Positions 24,001 to 35,414 of a DNA stretch of 64,000 nt are shown here, in pieces. Within the stretch, counting starts at the first letter, position 1. Each line of letters begins with the position of its first letter. The DNA comes from Hordeum vulgare subsp. vulgare (lineage: Eukaryota; Streptophyta; Magnoliopsida; Poales; Poaceae): positions 418,011,081 through 418,075,080 of the forward strand of contig NC_058518.1 in the NCBI RefSeq assembly GCF_904849725.1, read 5' to 3'. Made by a program: the position numbers and the translations under genes. Under the pieces are notes generated by a model. It saw nothing but the letters and a program-made list of their open reading frames with translations. It had not been told where the DNA came from and did not search any database.

Positions 24001-24660
24001 TCTGCATTTAAGCAGCATGTCTCATTTGTCAATCCCTTGCGACAAATGTAAATTTGACATAGTCAGGCAGTGTCATACACTTCACTACCTCATGTTTCCA
24101 AATTTGCAAGTAAATTCCATATTCTATGTGAATAATGGAATCAACATATTGCTTTGCAATATTATTACTCATGTAATAAATAAATGCAGAAGTATGAACA
24201 TACTTGTGTAACATATATGAGGACTTGTGGCCTCAAATGTTCATTTTACATGATGTAAAATGATGCATAATCAATTATTATGCAGTTTAGCAAGACCCGA
24301 GGATCTATAATATGTATTTGCTCTGAAGCCTTAGGCATAAAACGCAAATAACAATAACCTTATGGTTTAATTGTTCAAAACAGCAAGTCTGGTGGCAACT
24401 GTCCAATAAGCCTGATGACTTTATCATAATTTTTTCATAAGTCCAAATAGTAAACTGTAAGATCTGAAAAACGTGAGCCTCATTCAAAAATTCCAAAAAC
24501 TTATGACGAGTTGCCATAGAACTTGAGGGTTGATTTTAAAAATCATGAAATAAATAAGATTTTTCTTTCCTTTCCCGTCGGTTCCATCCCAGAAAGGATT
24601 TTGTAACTGCTACCGGCTGACGTACGAATCCATGCCGGAGGAAGTTGTCGAGTATATCTT
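24001..24660 (-). other. Copia II leader, inner part
   Basis: AT-rich sequence between tandem repeat and Helitrons. A minus-strand frame at 24305-24517 opens with an ATG but shows no known domain. I see no other feature. Confidence 0.4.
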
Positions 24661-24993
24661 TCCCTAATAATAAAGCAGATATTACTTCTGCCGTACGTCG
24701 TCGTGGTAATTTTGCAAAAAAGCCCCCGGGTTTTAGATGTTCAACCCGCAATCCCTGTTTAAGTGGCACTCTAGAAAAACGTTTCGTTTTTGCATAATAA
24801 CCATTGCAATTGTTAGAAATTATGCCTGCAACCCTTATCTCTTATTGGACTGGCTCACCACCGCGCGTCTCCATCGGGCACGCGCCGCCGCTTGCCGCCG
24901 GCGCGGGCAGGAGACCCATGTTAAAGGTTGGTCGCAGCGGAGGCCTCGATAGGAAGACTCGAGGCGTCCCGGTCCGACAAGAGGCGGCGCGAC

Positions 24994-25315
24994 ATGGACG
25001 ACTCCGACCCCGAGATCGAGCTCGACAGGTGCCTCCCATCCCTCCGCACCGCTGCTCTGCGCTTCGTGCGTCGGTTGCTCGGATTGAAGAGATCGACAAA
25101 GAGAGCAAGGGTTTCCTGGCCGCCCCCCATTATCCCTCTCTCTCACGCGATTTGTGTCGGATTTTCGTGACTGATTTTGCCATGTGATTTTTTGGTGTTT
25201 GCTTCGATGGGATCCGCCGAGGCAGCGACTTCAAGCAGATCGTGACGATGCTGCGCCACATCAAGGACAAGGCTCACAAGGACGGCCAGAAGAAGACCGA
25301 GCAGGCCATCTCCAG
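24994..25315 (+). pseudogene. Captured exon-like fragments in Helitron 1
   Basis: A GC-rich segment opens with an ATG (MDDSDPEIELDR). After about 50 bp with an intron-like T-rich stretch (25166-25200) comes SDFKQIVTMLRHIKDKAH, then DGQKKTEQAIS, ending at CCAG followed by GTGATT, a good splice donor. The second piece is charged and likely helical or coiled-coil. Helitrons often pick up such host exons. I do not recognise the donor gene with confidence. Confidence 0.55.
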
Positions 25316-25466
25316 GTGATTCCACCTCCCCCGTGCCTATTCCCGGTCAATTTCGCAATGCTACTGTGCGCAGTCCTTCTACCAGCCCCACTCTTACGAG
25401 GGATTTGTTGCCTGCCACGGTAGTTTCGGCAGCTAAGAGTATGTTGTTTGTGTTTCTAACCTGCTG

Positions 25467-25607
25467 CATGCCCTGTATCTGAACCTGATGTATGCACTGT
25501 ATCTGAATCTACTGGTATGCCTTCTATCTGAACCTGATGTACTCCCTGTATATGAACCTACTGTATGCCTTGTGTCTGAACCTGATGTATGCCCTGTATC
25601 TGAATCT
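25467..25607. repeat. Small tandem repeat in Helitron 1
   Basis: About five to six imperfect copies of a 24-26-bp unit of the form CTGTATCTGAACCTGATGTA, with variants CTGAATCTACTGGTATG and the like. Confidence 0.8.
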
Positions 25608-26429
25608 AGGTTTCAGGAGTCTGTAACTGGATGGGAACTAGGAGTTACCAGTGGCATGTTGTTTGTGAATGATCAGGTGCATTTTTGATGATTGGAGTAG
25701 TAGGCACCAATGCGATGACATGGCTTAGTGATGTTGTTTGCACCAGTTGTTATAACATGATTTATCCACCTTGTTCAGAGTGAATGATAGGTAGTGTTTT
25801 TGGGTTGAATATATGCATCCACTTTCCCATTTTGACCTTGGCTCATTCTCACAATTGCCTGGGAAGATTTGGGATTGCGTTAGTGATTCTGTACACTGTG
25901 TTGCATTTGGATGTTGGAAATCTATGTTCGCATCACAAAAGTAGCAGGACAACATACAATGGTTGTAAGGTTATTTGTGATTGTCTAGGCCTCTGTTTAT
26001 AATTTTGCACCTGTAGATCATAAACTTGTAAGAGGCATTTTAGGCACTTTGCAATGTTGTGGCAGTTGATCATAAACTTATAAGGAAGGCGTAGTGGTAT
26101 GGAGGTTGGACTCATATGATGAATTGATGGTTGAAAAGTTGGATTCATGTTTGCGCAGACTAATCCGAGAAATCAAATGACATCACATAGGAAAAAGGCC
26201 AGAGAAAGAGAGTGACCAAGTTCGTCAAATGCAGAGTACACACCTTTCTCCTCCTGCGCATAGACGTTGATTTTTTGGTTGGATGTGCTGGGGCAGTTGA
26301 TTAATCACCTCATAAAGTGTTAACGTGTTTATCTAACAATCGTATATCAACTACACATGAGGTGGTTAAAATCTTCGCGCACTCAACACTCATTGTAATA
26401 ATAAGTGTTCAATATGTAGTTTTCTTACT

Positions 26430-26447
26430 CCCGTTGCAATGCACGGG
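26430..26447 (+). terminator. Helitron 1 3'-terminal hairpin
   Basis: CCCGTTGCAATGCACGGG: a 5-bp stem with an 8-nt loop, 11 bp from the inferred end. In Helitrons this structure marks the end of rolling-circle replication. Confidence 0.75.
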
Positions 26448-26459
26448 CCCTTTTGCTAT

Positions 26460-27441
26460 TCCTACTAATAAAGCACATATTGCTTCTGTGGTACGTCATT
26501 AAAATTGCCTCTAAAATTCTCTAATATTACCCATCAATGCCACTATGTAAGTTATAAAAAACGTTTTAAAGGGAATCCTCGCATGGGTCGGCCCAAGCAT
26601 AGGTACCAACTATACTATGCTCTGCTCGCTGGAAAATACACAGCACACCATTTGGGCCAGCCCATGGGAGGGGGCCTATTTTTTTAGTTTTTTAGTTACT
26701 ATTATTTATCTGTTCCTTTTTATTTTTTCTAATTCAAATTGATCAAAAGTAAACTTTAGAAATTCAAAAATTTATATTTACATAAATGTTTCATAAAACA
26801 TAAAATGTTTGCAAATTCCAAAACTGTTCGGGGTTTTTGTAAAAATGTTTACATATTAAAAAATCGTAATTTTGGAGAAAACATCCGTGAATCAAAAAAA
26901 GTCCATCATTTTGCGAAATTTCTTTAATGCAATTAAAAAATGTTTGTTCGCCAATTCACAAGAAAATACTTGAAAACAATTCGTAATATAAAATATTGTT
27001 TGGAATTTTAAAAAAATGTTTATAAATTGTAAAAAATGTTCTTGATTTTACAAATGTTCCCAAATTTGTAAAAATGTTCACGAATGATCGAGTGTATGCA
27101 GTTCAATAGTCATGCTTCTGAGTCTTTCAGATTATATACGTGAGTGAATTTTGAAGAATTAATTGTTAGGGTGGATCGGAATATTATAGTATATTTTAAA
27201 AAAAATCATGAAATTCAGAATAGTTCTTTGAGTTATCAAGTTTTTTGACAACCATGATATTTTAAAAAAAATCTTAATATTGTTTCAACTTGTGAATTGT
27301 GAATAAAATAAAAAAAAAATATTTTCTTGCATTTGTGAACAAAATTTTAAAATCATGTGATGAGATATAAACATAATGTGGTCATCGTCATTGAAGATGA
27401 TGGTTTTTTCTCCCGTTGCAACGCACGGGTCCTTTTGCTAG
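26460..27441 (+). mobile_element. Non-autonomous Helitron 2
   Basis: It starts TCCTACTAATAAAGCACATA and ends with hairpin CCCGT/ACGGG (27412-27416 with 27425-27429), then TCCTTTTGCTAG followed by host T. The interior is AT-rich with repeated AAAATGTTT-like words and no gene. Its first 40 bp align closely with those of Helitron 1. It begins within one or two bases of Helitron 1's end. Confidence 0.83.
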
Positions 27442-28378
27442 TGGATCCTTACCGGCCGTACCGAAAGCCACGAGTATACGAAGGGCGGCTCGGTCCCTGT
27501 GAGGCCAAGAAACGACGAGGCCGGCTGCATGTCGCACCGAAGCAGGAACGGTCGTGTGCACTGCAGCGTTCCTCGCCGGAAGCCACGGACGCGCAGCCGC
27601 CGTCAATCATGCCGTAATCCACCACCAGTCAAAGGCCGTAGCGATAGCGTTGATGGCTTCCATGGCCAGCACTAGAATCAACGTCATCGTTGTTGAAAAA
27701 AATCTACCCAATTCCTGTCTGGAGTAGTAATCGGTGTCTCCGTATTCATGTACTCAATACGGACGAACATTACATGCATAAGATGAATAAAAAGATACAT
27801 GATTAGATCTTTGATGATAATCACAAAGGACAAACAAGTTGATTCATCCAAACCAAATTCTTGCATGGATGCATGCAAACTCATGCATTCTCGTTCTTTT
27901 TATTAAACAACCAAAGCCTCTGCGATGTGACATGCAGAGCCGCGCCTAGGTTGTGGCGCTGGGTGTTTCTATATCTCCGACGCCGGCTTCTTCGTGATTG
28001 ATTCGATGAAGCAATTCTCCTGTACGGATGCATGCATGCTCCGCCTCGCTGCTGTTGCATCGCATGTCCTGCGCAACCGTGCCATTGCGCGTTTGATTCG
28101 ATCAGTCAATAGATGATTAGTTTTCCTTCAGAAAGGACAAAAAGGAAATCAATTTAGTGTTCCTGATCGATTTCTCCTCGAGTGGGACATGCATGCCCAT
28201 GCCAAGGGCACTCGCGACGCGAGACTGTTCTCGCTGTGTGTCCTTCTTTTCCTGTGGAAAAACCGCGACGGGCTTGCCGCATTTGCCCTGCCGTTGGAGC
28301 GTCGCGTTCAGGGATTCATCAGCGGACGGTTCTATTCACGCCGCTATGGACGTGCGCCATTAATCGCTCGGTAGAGAG
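27442..28378 (-). other. Copia II leader, outer part
   Basis: Mixed sequence next to the primer site: a GC-rich block at 27442-27630, an AT-rich middle, and another GC-rich block at 28180-28375. Short frames exist on both strands, but none matches gag or another domain I know. Confidence 0.45.
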
Positions 28379-28391
28379 CGTGCTGATAACG
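28379..28391 (-). promoter_or_regulatory. Primer-binding-like site of Copia II
   Basis: CGTTATCAGCACG on the minus strand, directly adjoining the 5' LTR. Nearly identical to the site in Copia I. Confidence 0.7.
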
Positions 28392-28573
28392 TGTTGTAAA
28401 ATGAAAGTGAAAGGGACAAATGAAGAGTTCAAATGACTAGTCACATTGCAATGTGGGAGACCTACTTATATACAAGATGAAGGGGTGTGTTGGGGAGACA
28501 CCTTTTCCTCCAACAGACACATCCTGGGAGTCTTCCCTCCCATACAATTGATCACATGTTTTATTTCTCAACA
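28392..28573 (-). repeat. 5' LTR of Copia II
   Basis: 182 bp; its outer end is followed by the ATATG target duplication and then by the LINE 3' end. Confidence 0.93.
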
Positions 28574-28611
28574 ATATGAACCCGGCGGATGCTGATTTTT
28601 TCGAAAATAAA

Positions 28612-28631
28612 TAAATATATTCTAGGTATAC
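28612..28631. repeat. LINE target duplication, right copy
   Basis: Same 20 bases as 17888-17907, directly after the A-rich LINE tail. Confidence 0.88.
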
Positions 28632-29112
28632 GGGATATGTTTGAGAGTTTTTTTTTTGCCCCAAGTTCCCCTAAACGGACAATACGTATGTTAGAGATAG
28701 AGAAGTTGTTGGAATTACTCTAAGCTGGGGGATATGGTATCATGTATTGAGCGTGACCCAAATTTCAAGAGAACTCCCATAAAAAAGGAAATGGAGCTAG
28801 TGCGTCATGGAAACCTGTGCTCCACCTTTCGAGATATACATGACCTAACTAGACCATAATGGCACACGTTACCGCGTCTGCCCATTTATATATAATAAAA
28901 GTGATAAGTTTTTTCGTAAATAAATGGAGACGTAAAACATGAAAATCAGACTCACATAGAATTACTGATATAAACATTTATTGCTAATAAAATTGGAATT
29001 ACAACATTTGTTTGATACCAAAGAGACACATGTGTAGAACATAGCTCTATCAACATTTCTCAATGTCGTAATTTTCTCACCACAGATGCCATGGGCAAGC
29101 TTATCGAGAGTG
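28632..29112. other. Unassigned AT-rich spacer
   Basis: Sequence between LINE and Gypsy element. It contains a T10 run near 28650 and no frame over 60 codons. Part of it (GCCCCAAGTTCCCC) is loosely complementary to GGGAACTTTGGGC left of the LINE, which could be arms of an older element split by the LINE. Confidence 0.4.
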
Positions 29113-29990
29113 GTTGGGACCTAAGTGACACCTGCGGGCTCCGGGAACAAGATTGGTAACTAGCGATGCAAGATGCACGATGTACCCAGGTTCGGGGTCC
29201 TCCGTGGGAGGTAACACCCCTAGTCCTGCCGGAATGGTTGATGAACCAAGAGAACTACAATGTGCTGCTTGAGCTGTTCGACCGAGGAGGAAGATGGAGC
29301 AGCCGGTTCGCAATCTACCTCTCCTGTATGAGTGTGTATGTGCGTAAGAATGGCCGACCTCTCCATGGAGGGGGCCAGGGGGTTTAATAGACGAACCCCG
29401 TGGGCTACAAAATTGATATAAGGTACAATGTGAGGGGCCCGGCTGGCAGCCTCTCCAGCTGGCCAGAGGGCCCGCTATTGATCAGTGTTGTTGCTGGCGG
29501 GGCCCGCCGGCTGCAGGGTCCCATCAGACTCTGGGACCTGCCGGCTGACCTATGGGATTGGTGCGTACTCCCCATGTAGGGCATGAGTGGTACGATGGCC
29601 GCCGTCTTGCGGGATCCGTCGCCGGCAGCTGTACGACCGCCTCCATTGTAGCCACACCGGGCCAGGTAATGGAGTGGACAGTGGCGTGCGGGTAGTGTAC
29701 ACGGTTGATGGGTCATAGCCGACACCGGTCAGCGGTACGACGACCACCACTGTAGCCACGCGTACTCCTTTCCATCGTACCCGAGCTGAGATACTTTCGC
29801 CTTTAATCGGAGGCATCCGTCACATCATAGGGAGTGATGCGACGGGTGCTCCCTAGCCCGCTGGCGGCTAGCCATCCGGCCAGAGGGTAGACGACGACGC
29901 TCCTAGCCGGCGCGGGCTACATAGCCGGCCAGGAGGAGCTGACATCTGAGGAGGCTTTCGCCCCACTCTATACTGAAGTGTGGAAGAGTA
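29113..29990 (-). repeat. 3' LTR-like region of the Tat element
   Basis: 29210-29390 is repeated at 63846-64000 in the same orientation (GGTAACACCCCTAGTCC, then GGTTGATGAACCAAGAGAAC), about 87% identical. TGTACCCAGGTTCGGGGTCC just before it is common in grass Gypsy LTRs. The right limit is not resolved: CA/TG ends and the purine tract could not be fixed. Confidence 0.6.
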
Positions 29991-30600
29991 GGCTTGGTGA
30001 GCCTACCCCGGGGTTATCCTCCGTCAGTAGTCCCCGAAGCAGGGGAGGTCTGCCGGCTCAAGGCGAAGGGCCTCGCCGGCTTGGATGTTCTGTTCGCGGG
30101 TCCTGGGAGCCCGTGGGTGGCGAACCCATGTGTTGGAGCTAGCTGGTTTCTGCTAGACGCCTCGGCTTCTCCGTTTGAGGTGGTGGTACGCCACACGTCG
30201 GGCTTCGGAGGTTGCACCCTGACACACCACGCACATGATAGGACCGGGCGTGCACGACGGCGCCCGCCACGCCGCGGTCACGGCCCGCGCGTGAGGATGT
30301 TCTGTGTATACGGGACGACGGTTGGCATCCCGGGGCGCATTAACGCCTCCGCATAGCACGGGGGGAATGAGGATCGTGCGTACCGGATCCCCTTCCCCAC
30401 GACCCTGCTCGTGGTTTAAATGGGCAGACGGAGAGGCCGAAGAGACCATTCGCCCCCGTCTTGCTTCGTTCCGACGCCCTCCCCTCCCAAAGCGAGCGAG
30501 AGAGAGAGAAGTGCCGGTCGTGTTCTCGCCACCGCTCGCCGTCGGCGCCCTGTGCAGCTCCAGTATTTCGCGCCACACCAAGAAGGCGAGGTCCTGAGGC
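29991..30600. other. GC-rich region upstream of the antisense gene
   Basis: GC-rich DNA with overlapping frames on both strands and no recognised domain. TTTAAATGGGCAGACGG at about 30415 could be a TATA box for the plus-strand antisense gene. Part of it may still be LTR. Confidence 0.4.
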
Positions 30601-33600
30601 GCTTGGGAGGGCAACATCGTTGGCGAGGGGCACATCGAGTACCTCCGCCACCGCTGCATGCCGCCTCCGGCGGAGCTCATCGCCGCGCACATCCCAGGGG
30701 GAGAGGGATCTTCGTCCCGGCAAGCCAGGGAGGTGGCGGTGTTCATCGAACACTTCACACGCGGGTTCGGACTGCCGGCGAGCGACTTCTTCTCCGGCTT
30801 TCTGGTGCACTTCGGCCTGCAGCCGCACCACCTCGTGGCGAACGCCATTCTTCAGCTGGTCGCCTACGTTACCCTCTGCGAGGGTTTCCTAGGAATCTAG
30901 CCGCGCCTGGATCTGTGGCGTCGACTGTTTTTCTTCAAGCAGCAGCCTGTGCCGGATGGGACCATCGGGGACAAGAAGATGACCGACTGCGGTGCCGCCC
31001 TCGTTCATCACTGGACCGCCTCTGGCTTCTCGAAGCTTCCTCTACAATATTTGGTGAAGAAGTGGCAGAAGGGATTCTTCTACGTGAAGAACGTAGACCC
31101 CAGTAACGACTGCATCAACTTGCCGCCCTTCACCATCGCACCATCGACGGCAAAGCTGAAATGGAAGAGCACCCTGCTGAAGCCGGCTGGGGAGGTGAAG
31201 CTCATCTGCGCCCATCTTGATCTTCTCAATACACAAGGCCTTACGACCGATGATCTCCTTGCCACCATGGTGGTGCGCCGGATTCTGCCTCTGTAGCACC
31301 GACCGCATATGATCTCCCAGATGAGCGGCCGACATGACCCATGTCGGCTCTCAACGAAGTCTCGCACGAGCCGGGAAGGTGGTGAAGCGGGTGAACCTGA
31401 TATCCTCTGCTTCCATGGATGAAGGCGGCACGTGGGAATGGGGCATGGCCCCTTATGACGGGGACCATCCGGCCCCGATGGTAAGCTTCGCCATGATAGT
31501 ACTTTCTATTTTCTTTTGGGTGCAGTTCGACTTGTGAGGCCGAACGCCGGCTACTCCGCCAGATGTTCGAACGCCTGTAGTCTACCGCCAGCTGGCTGCC
31601 GACCTAGAGGCGTCGGACCCTGAAGAGATCGAAGACGTGGACGAGGTGGAGCCCCGACCAGCAGACTCCGAGGAGGTCGAGGAAGTGGTGGAGTCGGAGG
31701 GAACTGAGCCGGCTGGTGAGTTTCTCATGTCTGGACTGCTTGACTGGACCGATGATGATGGGGAATCACCTCCATTGCGTGGTGCAGTCGCCACAGAAGA
31801 CCTGGAAGATCTAGAGGACGTCTCTAGCCCACCAAGGAGATGGCAGCGTCGAGCTTCTCACGAGCCGGCCAAGGACGATGAAGGAGCATGGAGGAAGGGA
31901 AAGTAGGAGCCAAGCCGGCTCCCAAGCGTGTCGCGGTAGGACCCCCCAGTTTGGGGCCTCGGTGGTGGTTTGAAGAAGCCATGAGTCGGCCCCGCCGGCC
32001 TTAGCAGAAGGCCGGTTCGAGTCATCGTCAGGTGAGCACCCGCACCCTACGTTTCTTTACTTTGTTCTTGTCTCTTTGGTGGGAGGCCCTCACTCATCGC
32101 GATACGACAAGCAGGGCTGACCAGACGGCGATGGTGGATGACGCCTCCACCAAGGAGCAGGCCGCCTGGGCCGAGGCGGATGCGGTGAGGAAGGCGCTGA
32201 TCAAAGAAGAGCGTCGCGCGTGGGAGGAGGTGACCCGGAAGGCAACCTCAGGCCGGGACTACCCCGAGAAACGAGCGCCGACCCTGCTCAGAAACCGCCG
32301 ACCCAGGAGAGGCGGTCCAAGACGAGGCACGACCCCGCATCACGGAGGGACGTGGATGCGTGGACCGGCGAGCAGACGCGCACCAGCACGAGCGCAGCCA
32401 AAGCCGCCAAGGAAGCCGGACCGAAGCCCGTCGTTGCGTCAGAGAAGCCTGACGCAGCGCCCGACGCACCCGGCTTCGGGCCGGACGTCGCGCTAGAGGC
32501 GTCGATGGATGCACTAGGGATCGAGAGCCCGTCGCCGAGGATGGAGATCCCTGGTGGTGAAACCGAAGCCTCGGGCGAGACGAACCTTATGGAGAAGGAC
32601 GGGGCCATGAGGACCGAAGCTCCCACCGCGCAGGTGCCCCGCCGGGCCGACGCGTTGAAGGAGCCAACCACGAGCGCACCGCCAAGAGACGGCACCCTGG
32701 TTGTGTTTGGCTGCGCCCCGTCCACCTCCCGAGCCGGCCCACTCTCCGGGAGCCGGCGCATGGAGTTCTGGAGCACGACCAGAACGGGCCGTGTGGGCAT
32801 ACCTCTCGGTACCACGCTGAGCGAGGTTCCCACGCTTGTCGCAACATTTAGTCGCAGCCGCGAGAAGGTGGCGCAGGCAGCCCAGGTGGCCCGGGAAGAT
32901 TTGAGCCGCCTTGAGCGGTGGGTTACAGTAAGTTTTCAATCCCCGCATACCTTTGTTGAGAATTTTCTTCTTCCCTTCTTGTTACAGTGGGTGCGCCAGC
33001 GCACCCACTGGGTGTAGACCCCGAGAGTCGGACCGGCTAAAATTAGCCGGCTCGAGTTTCACTCGTGGCAGCTATTTCTTCCTTTTCTTTCAGTGGGGGC
33101 GCGCAAGCGCACCCAGTGGGTGTAGCCCCCGAGAGTCGGGTTGGCTGGGAATCCTCCAGGACAAATCTCATTCGTGGCTAATCTTTTTGTTTTCTTGCGT
33201 CACAGGAGCACCATGAAGACCGGGCGCAAGCCCACAATGCGCTGTTGAACCGGCCCCAAGAGGCCGAGGGACAAGTTGGCGACCTTCGGGGCCGGCTAGA
33301 CCAAGCCGGCCCGGAGCGTGATGCCTTGCGCGATGAGGGCACCCGACTGCGTCAGGAGATAGAGCTTCTCCATGCGGAGAAGAAGGACCGCGAGGCATCC
33401 CATCAGGCGGAGTTGGAGCAGTTGCGCGCCGCCCACCACGACACCCTGTCGCAGAAGGAGGCATCCCATGCCGCCAAGCTAGAACGGTTGGAGAAGTTGC
33501 GCCGTGACGAGAAGGCGCAGGAGGATGCATCCTTGAAGGACAAGGATGCCCAACTAGTAAAGGAGGTCGAGGCGGCATAGTCCACGCAGGACGAGCTTGC

Positions 33601-33786
33601 CCGCCGGATTGAGGAATACGAGGCCCGGGACCGCGAGCTTGAAGAAGAAGCGGGCGCGACATCCTTCTCACCAGTGCGTCATCCCTGGCTTATTTTGTCT
33701 TTCTGTTGTTGATTCCGTCTCTTCTTTTCCTTTTCCACAAGCCATGCCCCTGCCATTGCCCCCAGGCCTCTTTCCCAGGACGCGGG
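30601..33786 (+). pseudogene. Tat antisense ORF, 5' part (gypsy-type transposon N-terminal domain)
   Basis: Plus-strand gene lying antisense and downstream of pol. 30601-31330 matches the 'putative gypsy type transposon' domain known from Tat antisense ORFs: HIPGGEGSSSRQAREVAVF, GFGLPASDFF, WQKGFFYVKNV, DLLATMVVRRILPL, ISQMSGRHDP. An acidic region (about 31630-31790) and Ala/Glu/Lys-rich coiled coils (32130-32250; 33245-33650, for example LRQEIELLHAEKKDREASHQ) follow. Stops at 30898-30900 and 31294-31296, and others, break the frame. Donor/acceptor-like sites (GATGGTAAGC near 31480, TTACAG near 32986, GTCACAG near 33206) suggest introns. Function in the family is unknown. Cut at 33787 by an insertion. 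Confidence 0.82.
32986..33195. repeat. Two-copy tandem repeat with inverted repeats
   Basis: Two units of about 110-120 bp in an intron-like part of the antisense gene, both containing GCGCACCCA(C/G)TGGGTGTAG and CCCCGAGAGTCGG. The first unit starts with a perfect 11-bp inverted repeat with a 2-nt loop (AGTGGGTGCGC at 32986-32996, GCGCACCCACT at 32999-33009). Confidence 0.82.
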
Positions 33787-35404
33787 TGATACGTCTCAAA
33801 CGTATCTATAATTTTTGATGGTTTCACGCTATTATCTTGTCTCCTTGGATGTTTTATGCACCTTTTATATATTTTTTGGGACTAACTTATTAATTCAGTG
33901 CCAAGTGCCAGTTCCTGTTTTTTCTGTGTTTTTGGCTCTTTTCAGATCTGATTTTGGAACGGAGTCCAAATGGAATAAAATCCCCAAAATGTTTTTTTCC
34001 CGAACGGAAGAAGATCAGGGGGCGTGTGGGCCAAGCCAGGAGGGCTCGTGGGAGCCCACAAGCCCCCACTCCGCCACCAGGGGGAGGCGGCGGTGGTAGG
34101 GCTTGTGGCCTCCCTGGCCGCCACCTGACCTAGATCCTTGGCCTATATATTCCCTAAAATATAGCAAAAAATCAGGGGAGCCTCGAAAATACTTTTCCGC
34201 CGCCGCAAGCTTCCGTTTCCGCGAGATCTCATCTAGAGACCCTTCCCGGCGCCCTGCCGGAGGGGACTTTGGAGTTGGAGGGCTTCTTCATCATCATCAT
34301 CACCCCTCCAATGACTCGTGAGTAGTTCACTTCAGACCTACGGGTCCGTAGTTAGTAGCTAGATGGATTCTTCTCTCTCTTGGATCTTCAATACAAAGTT
34401 CTCCATGATCTTCATGGAGATCTATCCGATGTAATCTTCTTTGGCGGTGTGTTTGTCGAGATCCAATGAATTGTGGATTTGTGATCAGATTATCTATGAT
34501 ATATATTTGAGTCTTTGCTAATTTCTTATATGCATGATTGGATATCCTTGTAAGTCTCTCCGAGTCTTGGGTTTTGTTTGGCCAACTAGATCTATGATTC
34601 TTGCAATGGGAGAAGTGCTTGGTTTTGGGTTCTACCATGTGGTGACCTTTCCCAGTGACATTAGGTGCAGCAAGGCACACATCAAGTAGTTGCCATCAAG
34701 GGTAAAAAGATGGGGTTTTTATCATTGGTTTGAGATTATCCCTCTACATCATGTCATCTTGCTTAAGGCGTTAGTCTGTTCTTATGGACTTAATACACTA
34801 GATGCATGCTCGATAGCGGTCGACGTGTGGAGTAATAGTAGTAGATGCAGAAAGTATCGGTCTACTTGTTTTGGACGTGATGCCTATAGATATAATCATT
34901 GCATATATATCGTCACGACTTTGCGCGGTTCTATCAATTGCTCGACAGTAATTTGTTCACCCACCGTCTACTTGCTTTCATGAGAGAAGCCACTAGTAAA
35001 CACTACGACCCCCGGGTCTATTCACATCCATTGTTTACACCTCCGCTTTTACTTTGCTTTGTTACTTTGTTGCTTTCAGTTCTCACTTGGCAAACAATCT
35101 ATAAGGGATTGACAACCCCTTCATAGCGTTGGGAGCAAGCTTTTGTGTTTGTGAAGGATCTTGTGATACTCCTCCACCGGATTGATACCTTGGTTCTCAA
35201 ACTGAGGGAAATACTTACCTCCGCTGTGCTACATCACCCTTTCCGCTTCGAGGGAACACCAACGCAAGGCTCCAAGGCCACGGGGAAAATCCTTTGCATA
35301 CTTGCCTAGGAAGTCCCTTAAGGCGTAGCCGCAGCTGCAGGATTCCTGGTGCCATCGACACGACTAATCTTGGCGCCGTTGCAAGGGAAGCACAGCTGAC
35401 ATCA
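33787..35404 (+). repeat. 5' LTR of the 33.8-kb element
   Basis: Contains a likely TATA box (GGCCTATATATTCCC near 34140) and ends with TGGCGCCGTTGCAAGGGAAG close to its 3' border. Short frames inside (for example 33815-34099 and 34327-34680) recur at the same place in the 3' LTR and are not genes. Confidence 0.94.
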
Positions 35405-35414
35405 GAAGCATTTC

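Larger units (their letters stand above)
24661..26458 (+). mobile_element. Non-autonomous Helitron 1
   Basis: The 5' end TCCCTAATAATAAAGCAGAT is like the common grass Helitron start. The 3' end has hairpin CCCGT/ACGGG (26430-26434 with 26443-26447) followed by CCCTTTTGCTA, the usual CTAR-type finish (here CTAT rather than CTAG). No Rep/helicase. The interior holds GC-rich exon-like DNA (24994-25315) and a small tandem repeat. It is followed directly by Helitron 2. Confidence 0.75.
18731..28573 (-). mobile_element. Copia LTR retrotransposon 'Copia II', heavily decayed
   Basis: Bounded by LTRs 18731-18915 and 28392-28573 with the 5-bp target duplication ATATG at 18726-18730 and 28574-28578. 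Orientation is minus: CGTTATCAGCACG follows the LTR at 28391 downward and a purine tract (AAGGGGGAG on the minus strand) abuts the LTR at 18916. Order on the minus strand: leader with two Helitrons, a degenerate tandem repeat, gag, integrase, RT, RNase H. LTRs are about 93% identical by eye. It lies inside a LINE. Confidence 0.9.
17908..28611 (+). mobile_element. 5'-truncated LINE, split by Copia II
   Basis: Non-LTR element with 17908-18730 on the left and 28579-28611 on the right of Copia II. Rejoined across the ATATG target duplication, the 3' end runs to a short A-rich tail (AAAATAAATAAA-like) directly before the second copy of the 20-bp target duplication. It is 5'-truncated: it keeps only the last part of the coding region plus 3' UTR, under 0.9 kb, which is common for LINEs. 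Confidence 0.87.

Noticed and set aside
24835..25187. Several overlapping frames around the GC-rich part of Helitron 1 as a complete gene
   Set aside because: Only short exon-like pieces with a splice donor are present; there is no full gene and no upstream promoter.
29113..30450. Exact LTR borders for the Tat element
   Set aside because: No matching TG...CA ends, primer site or purine tract could be fixed, so only an approximate region is given.
32220..33017. 265-codon plus-strand frame as an independent host gene
   Set aside because: It is part of the antisense gene region of the Tat element, with no start context or domain of its own.
33815..34983. Frames within the 1.6-kb LTRs (and their repeats at 39200-40346)
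   Set aside because: Present twice because the LTR is duplicated; no family resemblance; LTRs are non-coding.
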